Below are positions 42,446 through 55,100 of a DNA stretch of 64,000 nt, piece after piece. The stretch is from contig NZ_JAQRFN010000006.1 of NCBI RefSeq assembly GCF_028598555.1, forward strand, positions 62,001 through 126,000, written 5' to 3'. The first letter of the stretch is position 1. Each line of letters begins with the position of its first letter. The notes below the pieces were generated by a model that saw nothing but the letters and a program-made list of their open reading frames with translations, had not been told where the DNA came from and made no database searches. Origin of the DNA: Xenorhabdus anantnagensis (GTDB lineage Bacteria; Pseudomonadota; Gammaproteobacteria; Enterobacterales; Enterobacteriaceae). Position numbers and translations under genes: made by a program.

Positions 42446-42469
42446 AAGAGCCTATTTTATTAGGCTCTT
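42446..42469 (+). terminator. Terminator between paxT and paxA
   Basis: Perfect 9-bp arms AAGAGCCTA and TAGGCTCTT around a TTTTAT loop, followed by ATTTC. Lies 111 bases after the paxT stop, implying that paxABC has its own promoter. Confidence 0.75.
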
Positions 42470-42912
42470 ATTTCACTTTATATACCTAATAGAATTTGAG
42501 TGACGATGTGAACATAAAATCACCATTAACAATAAACTTTAACACATAACACCTATAATAAAATTAGACACATTAGAAAGACACTATTAGAAATGTGTAA
42601 TAAAACAATTTAATGTAAGATTATCTAATATTGCAAGGAACATAATTTCTTTCAGAGATGAAATGGAATTAAGCAAACATGAAAAATAAGACTGTTCTTT
42701 TTTATTAGAATGGTCAGCTATTTTTATGCTGCTGGTTCTGGATACATAATTATTTATACCAAATAGTACTATATATAGTGTTTTTTTAAACAGGAATAGG
42801 CTTGTCGTCTATTTCATGGGCTATTTTTATCAGTTTAAACTCAAGTGTGATTTTTTGTTTTATCAGTTCTCATGTTTTTATTTTTAATGTACCCATAAAA
42901 GGGAGCTATAGA
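42470..42912 (+). promoter_or_regulatory. Presumed paxABC promoter and leader region
   Basis: About 440 AT-rich bases between the paxT terminator and the paxA start. A frame open from 42802 continues into paxA, but its first 37 codons look like non-coding sequence. The stretch around 42755-42785 (TATACCAAATAGTACTATAT) offers several -10-like hexamers. No specific operator could be assigned. Confidence 0.45.
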
Positions 42913-45900
42913 ATGAATTACCCTGAAAAATTGAAACCATTCCCTTTATCGGAAGCTCAAAGCAGCCGCTGGTTTCAATATCAAATTGATCCTGATAAAC
43001 GAGGTCAAAATAATAGTGCATTTTGTGCTCGCATTAAAGGCTTAACAGCCGAGAGCCTAGAAGAAGCTCTCAATAAATTGGTGGAAAGACACCCGATGCT
43101 GCGAGCAGTTTTTGGTCTATATCACGGCGAATTGGGCTATTGCATCGCAGACAGCTCTGAAATCACACTCACGATACATGATGCCCAACACCTTAGCGAA
43201 GAGACTCTTAAACAACGGGTTCAAGACGATTGCTGGCACCCGTTTGATCTGGCACACCCACTTCGGGTTTATGCCAGCTGGTATCAGTGCAATCCACAAG
43301 AAAGCGTCATGGTGCTGACCTTTGATCATCTGGCCGTTGATGGCTGGTCTTATTGGGTGCTGTTAGATGAACTTGATGCACTGCTTTGTGCAAAACCTCT
43401 GGAACCCGCCCCCGAAAATAGTTTCCATGATTATGTGGAATGGCAGCAAAAATGGTTAAACAGTGCCAGTGCCAAAAAACAACAACAATTCTGGCAAAAT
43501 ACGTTGTCAGGCAATTTAGCCGTATCACAATGGCCACCTAAAAACAGCACCCTGCCGGCCACAGGAAAAGTATCCTTAAATAAAATAATAGGCAAGTCAC
43601 TGACGCATAAACTGCAAGCGTTGGCGCAAAAATATGATAACAGCCTGTTTGCCATCTTTCTGGCCGCCTATCAAATCCTCCTGAGCCGTTATACCGAGGT
43701 GGATGATGTCATTATCGGTTCCATCATGCCGGGAAGAGGCCGTGCCCGCTGGGGAAAATTGGTTGGTGAATTTATCAATCCCGTCGCCTTACGCTGCCAG
43801 ATAGACGGTGATATGACGGTACAAGAACATATTACACAAGCCACTAAAACCATCCGTCAGGGTATTGAAAATCAGAAATATCCCTTCTCCAAAGTGCTGG
43901 AACAACTGAAATTGCAACGCAATGCAGAAGTTCATCCTGTCTTCCAGACAGTGATGATATTCCAAAAAGCCAGATACATTGGCGACTTGACCACACTCTG
44001 GATGGCAGAAAATGACGATGTCACGGTACAGTGGGGAAATGCAGAGTTGCGGCCTTTTCCTTACCCTTTATATGCCGATGTCCCTGTTCCATTAATGATG
44101 AATGTCTTGGAAGTCGGTGACCAAATCGGTTATGCCTTTCATTATGATACTGCGATATTTGATGCCGAATTCATCTCCCGGCTTATGCGGAATCTCTTAA
44201 CCCTGCTGGAAACCATGGTGGATGATGAACAACGATCAGTTAATCGTTTGCCATTGATGGATGAACAGACTCGTCAGCAAGTTATCCATGATTTTAACGA
44301 CACAGAAAAACCTTTCCCGCAACACGCTTTAATTCATCAACTTATTGAACAGCAAGTGGAACGTAACCCGGCTGCAACTGCACTGCTGTATGGTAATACT
44401 CAACTCAGTTACATGGAGTTGAATCAGCGAGCTAACCAGCTGGCCCACGCCCTTGTCGAAGCGGGTATTCATCCAGATGATCGCGTCGCCATCTGCATGG
44501 AACGCAGTCTGGATATGGTCATTGCCCTGCTGGGAATTTTAAAAGCCGGCGCTGCCTATGTGCCACTCGACCCGGAATATCCTACCGATAGACTTGCCTA
44601 TGTTTTGTCAGACAGTGAACCTGTGATCCTGCTGACTCATCTTGGCTTGCAAGAAAAACTGCCGGCAACCGAAATTCCTGTCTGGTTTTTGGATAATCCA
44701 ACCATTCAGGCCAACATCACTTACCAATCTGACGACAACTTAGAGGCCGCTCGTTTGGGGCTGACATCGCGTCATATGGCCTATGTGCTCTACACGTCTG
44801 GTTCTACGGGTTTACCCAAAGGAGTGATGGTAGAACATATTGGGGTGGTTAACCTGCTGCTCTCAATGCAGGAAATACTGCAAATTACTGCCGATGACAC
44901 GATGCTCGCCTCCACAACCATTGGCTTCGATATCGCCGGGCTGGAACTCTATTTGCCCTTGTTCATCGGCAGCCGCATTGTCTTAGCACCATCACTGGCG
45001 GCTAAAGATCCTAAGCAATTAGAAGAGTTGATCGCAGCACATAACATCAAAATTGTACAGGCGACCCCCACCTCCTGGCGAATGCTGCTCGATTCCGGCT
45101 GGACAGGCGCAAATATTAAAGCATTAAGCGGCGGAGAAGCATTGCCACACGAATTGGCACAGCGCTTAAAAGAAAAAGTCAGTGGCCTGTGGAATCTATA
45201 CGGGCCGACAGAAACAACTATCTGGTCAACGGCATCCAGCAATCTTTTGATAGAGCAACAGGACAACCATCACACTCAATCTCAAATAACGATTGGCCGT
45301 CCGATAGCCAATACCCAGATCTATTTGCTTGATAAGCATAACCAGCCCGTTCCTATTGGGGTAACCGGTGAAATTCATATCGGTGGTATTGGATTGGCAC
45401 GCGGTTATTTGAATTTACCTGAATTGACCGCAGAACGCTTTATTGCCGATCCATTCAATACTGATCCTGATGCTCGTCTGTACAAAACGGGCGATCTGGG
45501 ACGCTGGCTACCGGATGGCAACATCGCCTATCTGGGACGCAACGATTTCCAAGTCAAAATTCGCGGATTACGCATTGAACTGGGTGAGATTGAAACCCGG
45601 CTGCTCCAGTGCACTGACATTCGTGAAGCCGTGGTGATCGCCCGTGAAAACGGTGTGGGTGATAAACGTCTGGTCGCCTATTTAATTCCAAATAAGGATT
45701 GCACACAGGGCATCTCTCAACTGCGTGAACAATTAAGCAAAAATCTCGCTGATTACATGATACCGAGCGCATTTGTGATGATGGAGGCTTTTCCTCTCTC
45801 TCCAAATGGCAAACTCGATCGCAAGTCTCTGCCCGCTCCCGATCATTCAGCCATGTCAACCCGCGAATATGTGGCGCCAGAAGGCGAAACCGAAGAACAA

Positions 45901-46155
45901 TTGGCCGCCATTTGGAAAGAACTATTGGGACTGGATCGGATCAGCCGCTATGACAATTTCTTCGAATTGGGTGGTCATTCTCTGTTGGTGCTACAGCTAC
46001 AGTCGCAAATCAAGAAAACATTTGATGCTGAATTATCCATTCATCAACTGTTTTCCCATTCAACCCTCTGTCAGCTTGAAGAATGCATTATCGACTCTCT
46101 ATTACTGCAATTCGATTCAGAGTCTCTGCAAGATATTTATAAATCAATGAATTAG
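42913..46155 (+). CDS. paxA: Peptide synthetase PaxA-like, one module C-A(Gly)-T
   Basis: Start set at ATG 42913 with AGGGAG 8 bases upstream, giving 1080 residues. The condensation domain (~10-455) has DHLAVDG at 138: the first His of HHxxxDG is replaced but the catalytic second His is kept. The adenylation domain (~480-975) has YTSGSTGLPKG at 627. Its specificity positions read D-I-L-Q-L-G-L-I-W, the textbook glycine code. The carrier domain has Ser1023 in FELGGHSLLVL. A ~35-residue tail ending QDIYKSMN is a likely C-terminal docking element. Having a C domain but no upstream module, it probably condenses a fatty acyl starter with Gly. Glycine as the single PaxA residue agrees with the known PAX lipopeptide plan. 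paxB starts 36 bases later. Confidence 0.88.
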   Translation: MNYPEKLKPFPLSEAQSSRWFQYQIDPDKRGQNNSAFCARIKGLTAESLEEALNKLVERHPMLRAVFGLYHGELGYCIADSSEITLTIHDAQHLSEETLKQRVQDDCWHPFDLAHPLRVYASWYQCNPQESVMVLTFDHLAVDGWSYWVLLDELDALLCAKPLEPAPENSFHDYVEWQQKWLNSASAKKQQQFWQNTLSGNLAVSQWPPKNSTLPATGKVSLNKIIGKSLTHKLQALAQKYDNSLFAIFLAAYQILLSRYTEVDDVIIGSIMPGRGRARWGKLVGEFINPVALRCQIDGDMTVQEHITQATKTIRQGIENQKYPFSKVLEQLKLQRNAEVHPVFQTVMIFQKARYIGDLTTLWMAENDDVTVQWGNAELRPFPYPLYADVPVPLMMNVLEVGDQIGYAFHYDTAIFDAEFISRLMRNLLTLLETMVDDEQRSVNRLPLMDEQTRQQVIHDFNDTEKPFPQHALIHQLIEQQVERNPAATALLYGNTQLSYMELNQRANQLAHALVEAGIHPDDRVAICMERSLDMVIALLGILKAGAAYVPLDPEYPTDRLAYVLSDSEPVILLTHLGLQEKLPATEIPVWFLDNPTIQANITYQSDDNLEAARLGLTSRHMAYVLYTSGSTGLPKGVMVEHIGVVNLLLSMQEILQITADDTMLASTTIGFDIAGLELYLPLFIGSRIVLAPSLAAKDPKQLEELIAAHNIKIVQATPTSWRMLLDSGWTGANIKALSGGEALPHELAQRLKEKVSGLWNLYGPTETTIWSTASSNLLIEQQDNHHTQSQITIGRPIANTQIYLLDKHNQPVPIGVTGEIHIGGIGLARGYLNLPELTAERFIADPFNTDPDARLYKTGDLGRWLPDGNIAYLGRNDFQVKIRGLRIELGEIETRLLQCTDIREAVVIARENGVGDKRLVAYLIPNKDCTQGISQLREQLSKNLADYMIPSAFVMMEAFPLSPNGKLDRKSLPAPDHSAMSTREYVAPEGETEEQLAAIWKELLGLDRISRYDNFFELGGHSLLVLQLQSQIKKTFDAELSIHQLFSHSTLCQLEECIIDSLLLQFDSESLQDIYKSMN

Positions 46156-46191
46156 ATTTTACTTTACATTGTTTTGAGTGGTGATAATCAA

Positions 46192-49100
46192 ATGAATAAT
46201 AACGAGCTTTCATCTCTACCATTAGCTGAACGCAGAAGACTACTTGAGTTAGCCAAATCAGCCAAACTGACCCGCCAGTCTACTCAACAAGCAGAAATCA
46301 CGCCTCAGGCGCGTGCCCAATCGGACGATAATGGTAGTGGCGTGCCATTATCCTGGACACAGCAACGCTTATGGTTTCTGGCTCAATTAGATCCTGCCGC
46401 ACAAACGGCATACCATATGTCAGTGGGATTGAACTTACAGGGCAAACTGAATCTGAATGCCTTGCAAGCGGCCTTGGATCGCATTGTGGCACGCCATGAA
46501 ATTTTGCGTACGACTATTGTGACGGTAGAAGACAAAGCACAGCAAATCATTAGTGATACCGATTGCGGTTTTTCCCTGATACAAGAAGATTTCAGCCAGC
46601 TATCTTCTTCAGGGCCATATTCTTCAGAACCATCTTCTTCAAAACCATCTTCTTCAAAACCATCTTCTTCAAAACCATCTTCTTCAAAACCATCCTCTTC
46701 AGGGCTATCAGAACAGCAGGCGGCAATTGAAAAAGTGGCCTGTCTTGAGGCAAATCATCCCTTTGATTTTGTTAATGGCCCGTTGGCACGGGGACGACTG
46801 CTCAAACTGGCAGAAGAGCAGCATATCCTGCTGTTAACTCAGCACCATATTATTTCTGATGGCTGGTCAGTCAGTGTATTTATGCAAGAACTGTCCACAC
46901 TTTATCGCGCATTCAGTCAAGGGCAACCAGATCCACTGCCAGCCCTGACAATTCAGTATGCTGATTATGTTCTCTGGCAGAAAAATGGGTTACAGGGGGA
47001 AGTGCTGGAAAAACAAATTAATTTCTGGCGCAACACTCTGCAAGACGCTCCCACCCTTCTGGAATTACCCACTGATCGGCCACGCCCAGCGAAACAAAGC
47101 TATATCGGCGGACGCGTTAATATTGCGCTATCACCAACATTACAGGCAGGTTTGAAAGATCTCAGCCAGCGTCATGGAACCACCTTGTTCATGACCCTAT
47201 TGGCCGGATGGGCTACCTTGCTCTCCCGCATCAGTGGTCAGGATGATATTGTGGTTGGTACTCCTGTCGCTAATCGCCAACAACCTGAATTAGCCCCTTT
47301 AATCGGTTTCTTTGCCAATACATTGGCGCTACGAGTGCAATTGCATGATAACCCCAGTGTCAGTGAACTGTTGGCACAAGTGAAAAAACAAGCAATCAAT
47401 GCATTCGCTCACCAGAACATGCCTTTCGAACAATTGGTCGAAATCCTGCAACCTCCGCGCAGCCTGAGCCATAGCCCAATTTTTCAGGTCATGCTGGCAA
47501 CAAATAATACGCCGGGACAACGGCATTTCGAGCTGCCCGGATTAGTGCTGGAGGAACGACCATTAATCAGAGACAGTTCTTACTTTGATCTGACATTAAC
47601 TCTGGATGAAACTGAAAATGGTTTAGTGGGTGATCTGGAATATGCCAGTGATCTATTCGATCACGCGACGATTGAGCGCATAGTCAATCACTTGAACACG
47701 TTGCTGGCAGCAATGGTCTCTGATGACAGCCAACGAGTGGCTGAACTGCCGCTGATGACGCCACAACAGAGCAAACAGTTGTTGGTGGATTTTAACGACA
47801 CCGCACTCACTTACCCGCAGGATAAGCTGATCCATCAGCTATTTGAACAGCAGGCAGAATTGACGCCTGAAACGATTGCCTTGGTGTATCAAGATACTCA
47901 ACTGAGTTATGCGGAGTTGAATCAGCGTGCCAACCAACTGGCACACAACCTGATTGCCTTTGGCATACGCCCAGATGATCGCGTGGCTCTGTGTGTCGGA
48001 CGCAGTCTGGATATGATCATTGGCATGTTGGGTATTCTCAAAGCAGGAGCCGGTTATGTTCCATTCGATCCAGAATACCCTGCCGAACGACTGGCTTATC
48101 AGTTGTCAGACAGCATCCCAAGGTTATTGCTGACCCAACAACATTTACAGGCAACTTTACCAGTGACGGAAATTCCGGTCTGGTCACTGGATGGTGAAAA
48201 TCATCTGAATATCGTGGCACAACAGCCGACACATAATCCTGATGCCAGCCAATTAGGTCTTTTGCCACACCATCTGGCCTATATCATCTATACCTCTGGT
48301 TCAACCGGGTTGCCAAAAGGCGTCATGCTGGAACACCGCAATGTGGTCAACTTTATCCATGCCCAACATCAAATCAGTCAACCTCAGCCGGAAGATCGCA
48401 TTCTGCAATTTGCGACTATGGCATTCGATACCTCAGTGTCTGATATTTTCCCGACTCTGGCTGCGGGAGCCACTTTAGTCCTGCGCCCTGCACATATTCG
48501 CGTACCAGATGCAGAATTTATCGACTTTTTAAACCAACAAAAGATCACTATTATGGATGTGCCAACGGCTTTCTGGCACCAGTGGGTACAGGAGATGAAA
48601 GCCGATCGCACAGGTTTCAGTCCCTACCTGAATACGGTCATTGTTGGCGGTGAAAAAGCGGAATACCGTCATTTAGTGAGTTGGCAGTCTCTGCCAGATA
48701 TGCAATTCTGCCGTTGGATCAACTCTTACGGCCCGACTGAAACCACCGTTACAGCCACCAATCTGATTTTAAGTGATAACGCTTACGCCATCACCGACAC
48801 CATTCCGATTGGTCACCCGAACGCCAATACGCAAATCTATATTCTGGATACATTCGGACAACCTGTTCCCATCGGCGTCAGCGGAGAAATGCATATTGGC
48901 GGGGATGGTGTCGCTCGCGGTTACTTAAACCGTCCAGAACTGACGGCAGAACGCTTCGTGCCCGACCCATTCAGTAAAAAACCCGATGCCCGCATGTATA
49001 AAAGCGGTGATCTGGGGCGCTGGCTACCAGACGGTAACATTGAATATCTGGGACGCAATGATTTTCAGGTCAAAATACGTGGCTTCCGTATTGAATTGGG

Positions 49101-52100
49101 CGAAATTGAAGCGCAACTGGCGATTTGCGACGGTGTCAAAGATGTTGTCGTCATTGCCCGTGAAGAAGCGACCGGCGATAAACGTCTGGTGGCCTACCTG
49201 ATACCACAGCCGGATGTTACGCTTATCCCTTCCCATCTGCGTGAGCAATTGAGCATCCACCTGATGGAGCACATGATCCCCAGTGCATTTGTCATACTGG
49301 ACGCTTTCCCGCTGACCGGCAGTGGTAAGTTAGATCGCAAAGCCCTGCCTGCACCGGATCATACTGCAATTGCCAGCCGTGAATACGAAGCGCCCCAAGG
49401 GGAAATCGAGCAGAAACTGGCGGAAGTCTGGCAATCCCTGCTTGGGCTGGAGCACGTGGGACGCCATGACAATTTCTTTGAGCTGGGTGGGCACTCTTTG
49501 CTGACCGTGCAAATGGCTTCCCGCTTACGTCAGGTTTTCAACACTAAACTGGACTTACAGGATCTGTTCACACGTCCAATCTTGTCAGATTTAGCGCAAT
49601 CACTGAGTGCAGACAGCCACTCATTATCATCACACCAGCCAACCCAACAAGTGATTTTACCTGTCAGCCGACAACAAGCGCTTCCGCTCTCTTGGGCACA
49701 ACAACGCCTGTGGTTTCTGGCACAGTTAGATTCTGCCGCCCAAACGGCATATCACATATCGGGTGGATTGCGCCTGAAAGGCCAGCTAAACCTGAATGCC
49801 CTGCAAGCGACTCTGGATAGAATTGTTGCCCGCCATGAAATTCTGCGCACAACCATCAAAATGGTGCAGGGTACAGCCCAGCAAATCATTGCCGGTGCGG
49901 ATCATGGTTTCAATTTAACCATTAAAGATTTCAGCCTGTTAACGGAGACAGAAAAACAGGCTGCCATTGATGAAGCCGCTCAGTTTGAAACTAACCATCC
50001 CTTTGATTTTGCACAGGAACCATTAATTCGCGGCCAACTGCTGAAACTCACTGATGATGAACATGTTCTGCTGTTGACTCAACACCACATGATTTCTGAT
50101 GGCTGGTCACTAAACGTCTTAATCTATGAGCTGACAACCCTCTATCGTGCTTTCATTCAGGGACAAGACGATCCGCTGCCTGCGCTGACCGTGCAATATG
50201 CTGACTATGCCCTCTGGCAGCGGCAATGGCTGCAAGGTGAAGTGTTGGAAAAACAAGTCAATTTTTGGCGCGAAGCACTGCAAGGTGCTCCTGCTTTACT
50301 GGAACTGCCAACAGACAGAACACGTCCTGCGGTTCAGAGCTATCGTGGGGATCAAGTCGCATTTACGCTCTCACCTGAATTAAGTGATGGCTTAAAGGCG
50401 TTGAGCCAGCGCCATAGTTCCACATTATTCATGACATTACTGGCAGCCTGGTCAATCTTGCTTTCCCGCATCAGTGGTCAACAAGGTAATGATCAACAAG
50501 ATATTGTCATTGGAACACCTGTCGCTAATCGGCAGCACAGCGAATTAGAACCGTTGATCGGCTTCTTCGCCAATACGCTGGCGCTCAGGGTTAGACTGGA
50601 AGATAACCCCACAGTCAGCTCGTTATTGGCACAAGTAAAAGCGCATGCATTGGAAGCCTATGTTCATCAGGATTTGCCATTTGAACAACTGGTTGAAGCA
50701 CTGCAACCGCCCCGCAGCCTGAGTCATAGCCCGATATTTCAGGTTATGCTCGCGCTGGATAACACGCCGATACAGCAATCCCTTGAGTTATCCGATTTGG
50801 TGCTGGATGAACTGCCATCAGCCCGAAACAGCACTCATTTCGATCTGTCACTGTCCATGAACGATACCGATAATGGTTTGGTCGGTGAATTGGAATATGC
50901 CAGTGATCTGTTTGATCGTGAAAGCATTGAACGACTTGCAAGCTATTTGCAAACTCTGTTGGCAGCAATGGTTGAGGATGATTCTCTGCGAGTGGAAGAG
51001 TTGCCACTGCTGCAACCGCAACAACGTAACCAATTATTGGTGGATTTCAACGATACAGCGCGGATTTATCCGCAAGAGGTGCTGATTCATCAACTGTTCG
51101 AGCAACAAGCAGAACAGACACCTGATGCAATCGCATTAGTGTTCGGCGATAGCCAACTGAGTTATGCGGAACTGAATCATCATGCCAATCAACTGGCCCA
51201 TCACCTGATTGCGTCTGGTGTTCGCCCTGATGACCGCATTGCTATCTGTGCCGATCGCAGTCTGGATATGATCATTGGCATGTACGGCATCCTCAAAGCA
51301 GGCGCGGGCTATATTCCCCTCGATCCGGAATACCCCGCCGAACGACTGGCCTATCAGTTATCAGACAGCAAGCCTGCATTGTTGCTGACTCAGCATCATT
51401 TACTGGCTCGCTTGCCAGTGCAGGACATACCTGTCTTGCTGCTGGACGATGACAACCATCGTAACGCCGTGGCGCAACAGCCCAGCCATAACCCTGATGT
51501 CCGGCAAATGGGGCTACAGCCACATCATCTGGCCTATATTATTTATACCTCCGGCTCCACCGGACAACCCAAAGGGGTCATGCTGGAGCACCGCAATGTA
51601 GTGAACTTTATCCACGCCCAGCACCAAACAAGCGAACCAAAGCCGGGCGACCGTGTCCTGCAATTTGCGACCGTGGCATTTGATACTTCAGTGTCTGATA
51701 TTTTCCCAACCCTTGCATCGGGAGCGACACTGGTTCTGCGCCCACCTCATATCAGAGTACCGGACGTAACCTTTGTCGCCTTCTTGCGCGAGCAGAAGAT
51801 CACCATCATGGATATGCCAACCGCCTTCTGGCACCATTGGGTGCAGGAAATGATGGCGGGTCGCAGTGGTTTCAGCCCTTATCTGCACACCATCATTGTG
51901 GGCGGCGAGAAAGCAGAATACCGTCATTTAATGAATTGGTTGTCCAGTGCGGAAACTCAATCCTGCCGCTGGATTAACTCCTATGGCCCGACGGAAACCA
52001 CCGTTATTGCCACAACATTAAAGCTGGACAGCAAAAATCCACTGCATTTTGAAGGTATCATCCCGATTGGTTATCCACTGCCCAATACCCGCATTTATAT

Positions 52101-55100
52101 TCTGGATATACATGGTCAACCTGTTCCTGTTGGGGTGAGTGGCGAAATCCATATTGGTGGCGCAGGTGTTGCCCGTGGTTATCTGAACCGACCCGATTTG
52201 ACGGCAGAGAAATTTGTGGCTGACCCGTTCAGCGAACAAGCAGATGTCCGTATGTATAAAACAGGGGATCTGGGGCGCTGGCTGCCCAATGGCACCATTG
52301 AATATCTGGGACGCAACGATTTTCAGGTCAAGATACGCGGCTTCCGCATTGAATTGGGCGAAATTGAAACCCAGTTGGCGGCCTGTGAAGGTGTCAGCGA
52401 TGCCGTCGTCATTGCCCGCGAAGAAGGCATGGGTGACAAGCGTTTGGTCGCTTACCTCATTCCACAATCAGGCGTCACACTCAACCCTGCCCATCTGCGT
52501 GAGCAACTGAGCACCAGTCTGATGGAACATATGCTGCCCAGTGCGTTCGTGATTCTGGAGGCTTTCCCGCTATCCGCCAACGGCAAACTGGATCGCAAAG
52601 CCCTGCCGGCACCAGATCAATCTGCCATCGTCAGCCGTGAATATGAAGCGCCACAAGGAGAAACTGAACAAAAACTGGCGGCAGTTTGGCAATCCCTGCT
52701 GGGCTTGGAACAGGTAGGCCGCCACGACAACTTCTTTGAACTGGGCGGGCATTCATTGCTGGTGGTCAATTTGATTGAAGAACTACGCCAGCACGATCTA
52801 TTCCTTGATGTCAGTACTGTTTTCTCTGCACCAACACTGGCAGCTATGAGCACACGTTTAAATCAGAATGCAGCTCAAGGCGTTACCGAACTGACTGTTC
52901 CGCCAAACCTGATCCATGAAAATAGCCAAACTATTACACCAGACATGCTGCCACTGGTGGAGTTGACGCAAAACCAGATCGACCAGATTGTAAACCTTGT
53001 TCCTGATGGGGTTGCCAATATTCAGGACATCTATCCTCTGGGACCATTGCAGGCAGGCATCCTGTTCCACCATTTGCTGGAAACAGAAGGCGATATTTAT
53101 CTGGACAGTCAGCTCATGGCATTTGACAGTCGGACGCGTCTGGATACGTTCTTGAACGTGCTTCAACAAGTGATTGACCGACACGATATCCTGCGCAGTG
53201 CTGTGTACTGGCAAGAACTGCCAGAGCCTGTTCAGGTCGTTTATCGCCGTGCGCCGTTGCCGATTATTGAACTCACTTTATCAGCAGAAGAATTATCAGC
53301 AGCAAAGAGCGCAGAAACACAATTACGTCGTCTCACTGATCCTCGCACGGTACGGATAGAGATCACCAAAGCCCCACTTCTGACGGCACATATCGCCCAA
53401 GATCCTGAGTCCGGACAATGGTTGCTCTCCTTGCTGCACCATCATTTAGTTTGTGACCACATTTCATTAGGGATGATCTTCAATGAAATTCAGGCTCTGA
53501 TATTAGGAGAAAATGACAACCTGCCGGCTCCTTTGCCTTATCGTAACTTTATTGCCCAAACCCGCAGCGTGCCGCTGGAAGTTCATCAAGCCTATTTCCG
53601 CGAACAGCTAGGGGATGTCGACGAGCCGACCCTGCCGTTTGGATTACTGGATGTACAAGGCAGCCATCGTGATGAAAGCAGTCTCAATAAAAACGATTCC
53701 AATGAAAAAAATCTCAGTGAAAGTAATTTCAATAATAAAATAGTAGAAAATACCGTCACACTGAACAGTGAACTCGCCCAAAACCTGCGTAATTGCGCCC
53801 GCCAATTGGGCATGAGTTCTGCTGTACTGTTTCATGTTGCATGGGCACAAGTATTAGCTCGGTGCAGCGGACGGGATGATGTCGTATTTGGTACGGTTCT
53901 GCTGGGACGTTTACAGGGCGGTGTCGGGGCTTCCGAAGTTCTCGGCATGTTTATCAATACCCTGCCTATCCGCGTTCGGTTACAGACTCGCACCGTCAAG
54001 GAAGCTGTACAACAAACCCATCAACAACTCAGTGAATTACTCGATCACGAGCAAGCATCACTGGCTGTTGCCCAGCGTTGCAGTGGCATTCAGGCACCAT
54101 TACCACTGTTTAACAGCCTGCTGAACTTCCGCCATAGCCCACACAATGAGTCTCAACCTGAATCACTGGCTTGGGAAGGCATGCAGATACTCAGTGGCGA
54201 AGAACGCAGTAACTACCCGCTGTCGCTGGATATTGATGATTTTGACGATGGATTTGCGCTCACCGCACAATGCAGTCAGCAGATTAATCCGGCACGTATC
54301 AATGCCTATATGGATATGGCGCTAAAAGGAATTGTCGCAGCCCTGCAACATGCACCGGAGCAGAAAATTGAATCGCTCGACATTCTGTCTCCAGAAGAGC
54401 GCACTCAATTACTGGAAACATTTAACGATACCGCCGTCGAATATCCGCAAGATGTCTTAATCCACCCGTTGTTTGAACAGCAAGTGGAACGGACACCTGA
54501 TGCCACCGCGTTGGTGTTTGGTGACAGACAATTGAGTTATGCCGAACTGAACCACCACGCCAATCAACTGGCACATCAGCTCATTGCATCCGGCGTGCGC
54601 CCTGATGATCGCGTAGCCATTTGTGTCGACCGCAGTCTGGATATGATTATTGGCATGTACGGTATCCTCAAAGCTGGTGCGGGTTATATTCCGCTCGATC
54701 CTGAATACCCTGCCGAACGACTGGCTTATCAGCTATCGGACAGCCAACCTGCGCTATTGCTGACTCAGAAGCACTTACAAGAACTTTTGCCAACACAGGG
54801 CATACCTGTCTGGTTGCTGGATGATGAAACTCACCGCATTAATGTGGCAAAACAGCCCGACCATAACCCTGATGCCAGCCAAATGGGCCTCCAGCCACAC
54901 CATCTGGCCTATATCATTTATACCTCCGGTTCAACCGGACAACCCAAAGGGGTCATGCTGGAACACCGCAATGTAGTCAACTTTATCCATGCCCAGCACC
55001 AGACCAGTGAACCTAAATTGGGCGATCGTATCCTGCAATTTGCGACCGTGGCATTTGATACTTCAGTATCTGATATTTTCCCTACCCTTGCATCGGGTGC

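Noticed and set aside
42802-42912. Upstream extension of paxA from 42802
   Set aside because: A hydrophobic 37-residue leader without ribosome site; the ATG at 42913 has AGGGAG at good spacing and begins a normal C domain.
43324-43344. Inactive PaxA condensation domain because of DH instead of HH
   Set aside because: The second, catalytic His and the DG are retained; the first His is not strictly required in C domains.
46603-46707. Short regular repeats that could suggest a CRISPR array (also at 60089)
   Set aside because: Units are contiguous 15-mers without spacers, lie in frame inside conserved synthetase domains, and no cas gene is present.
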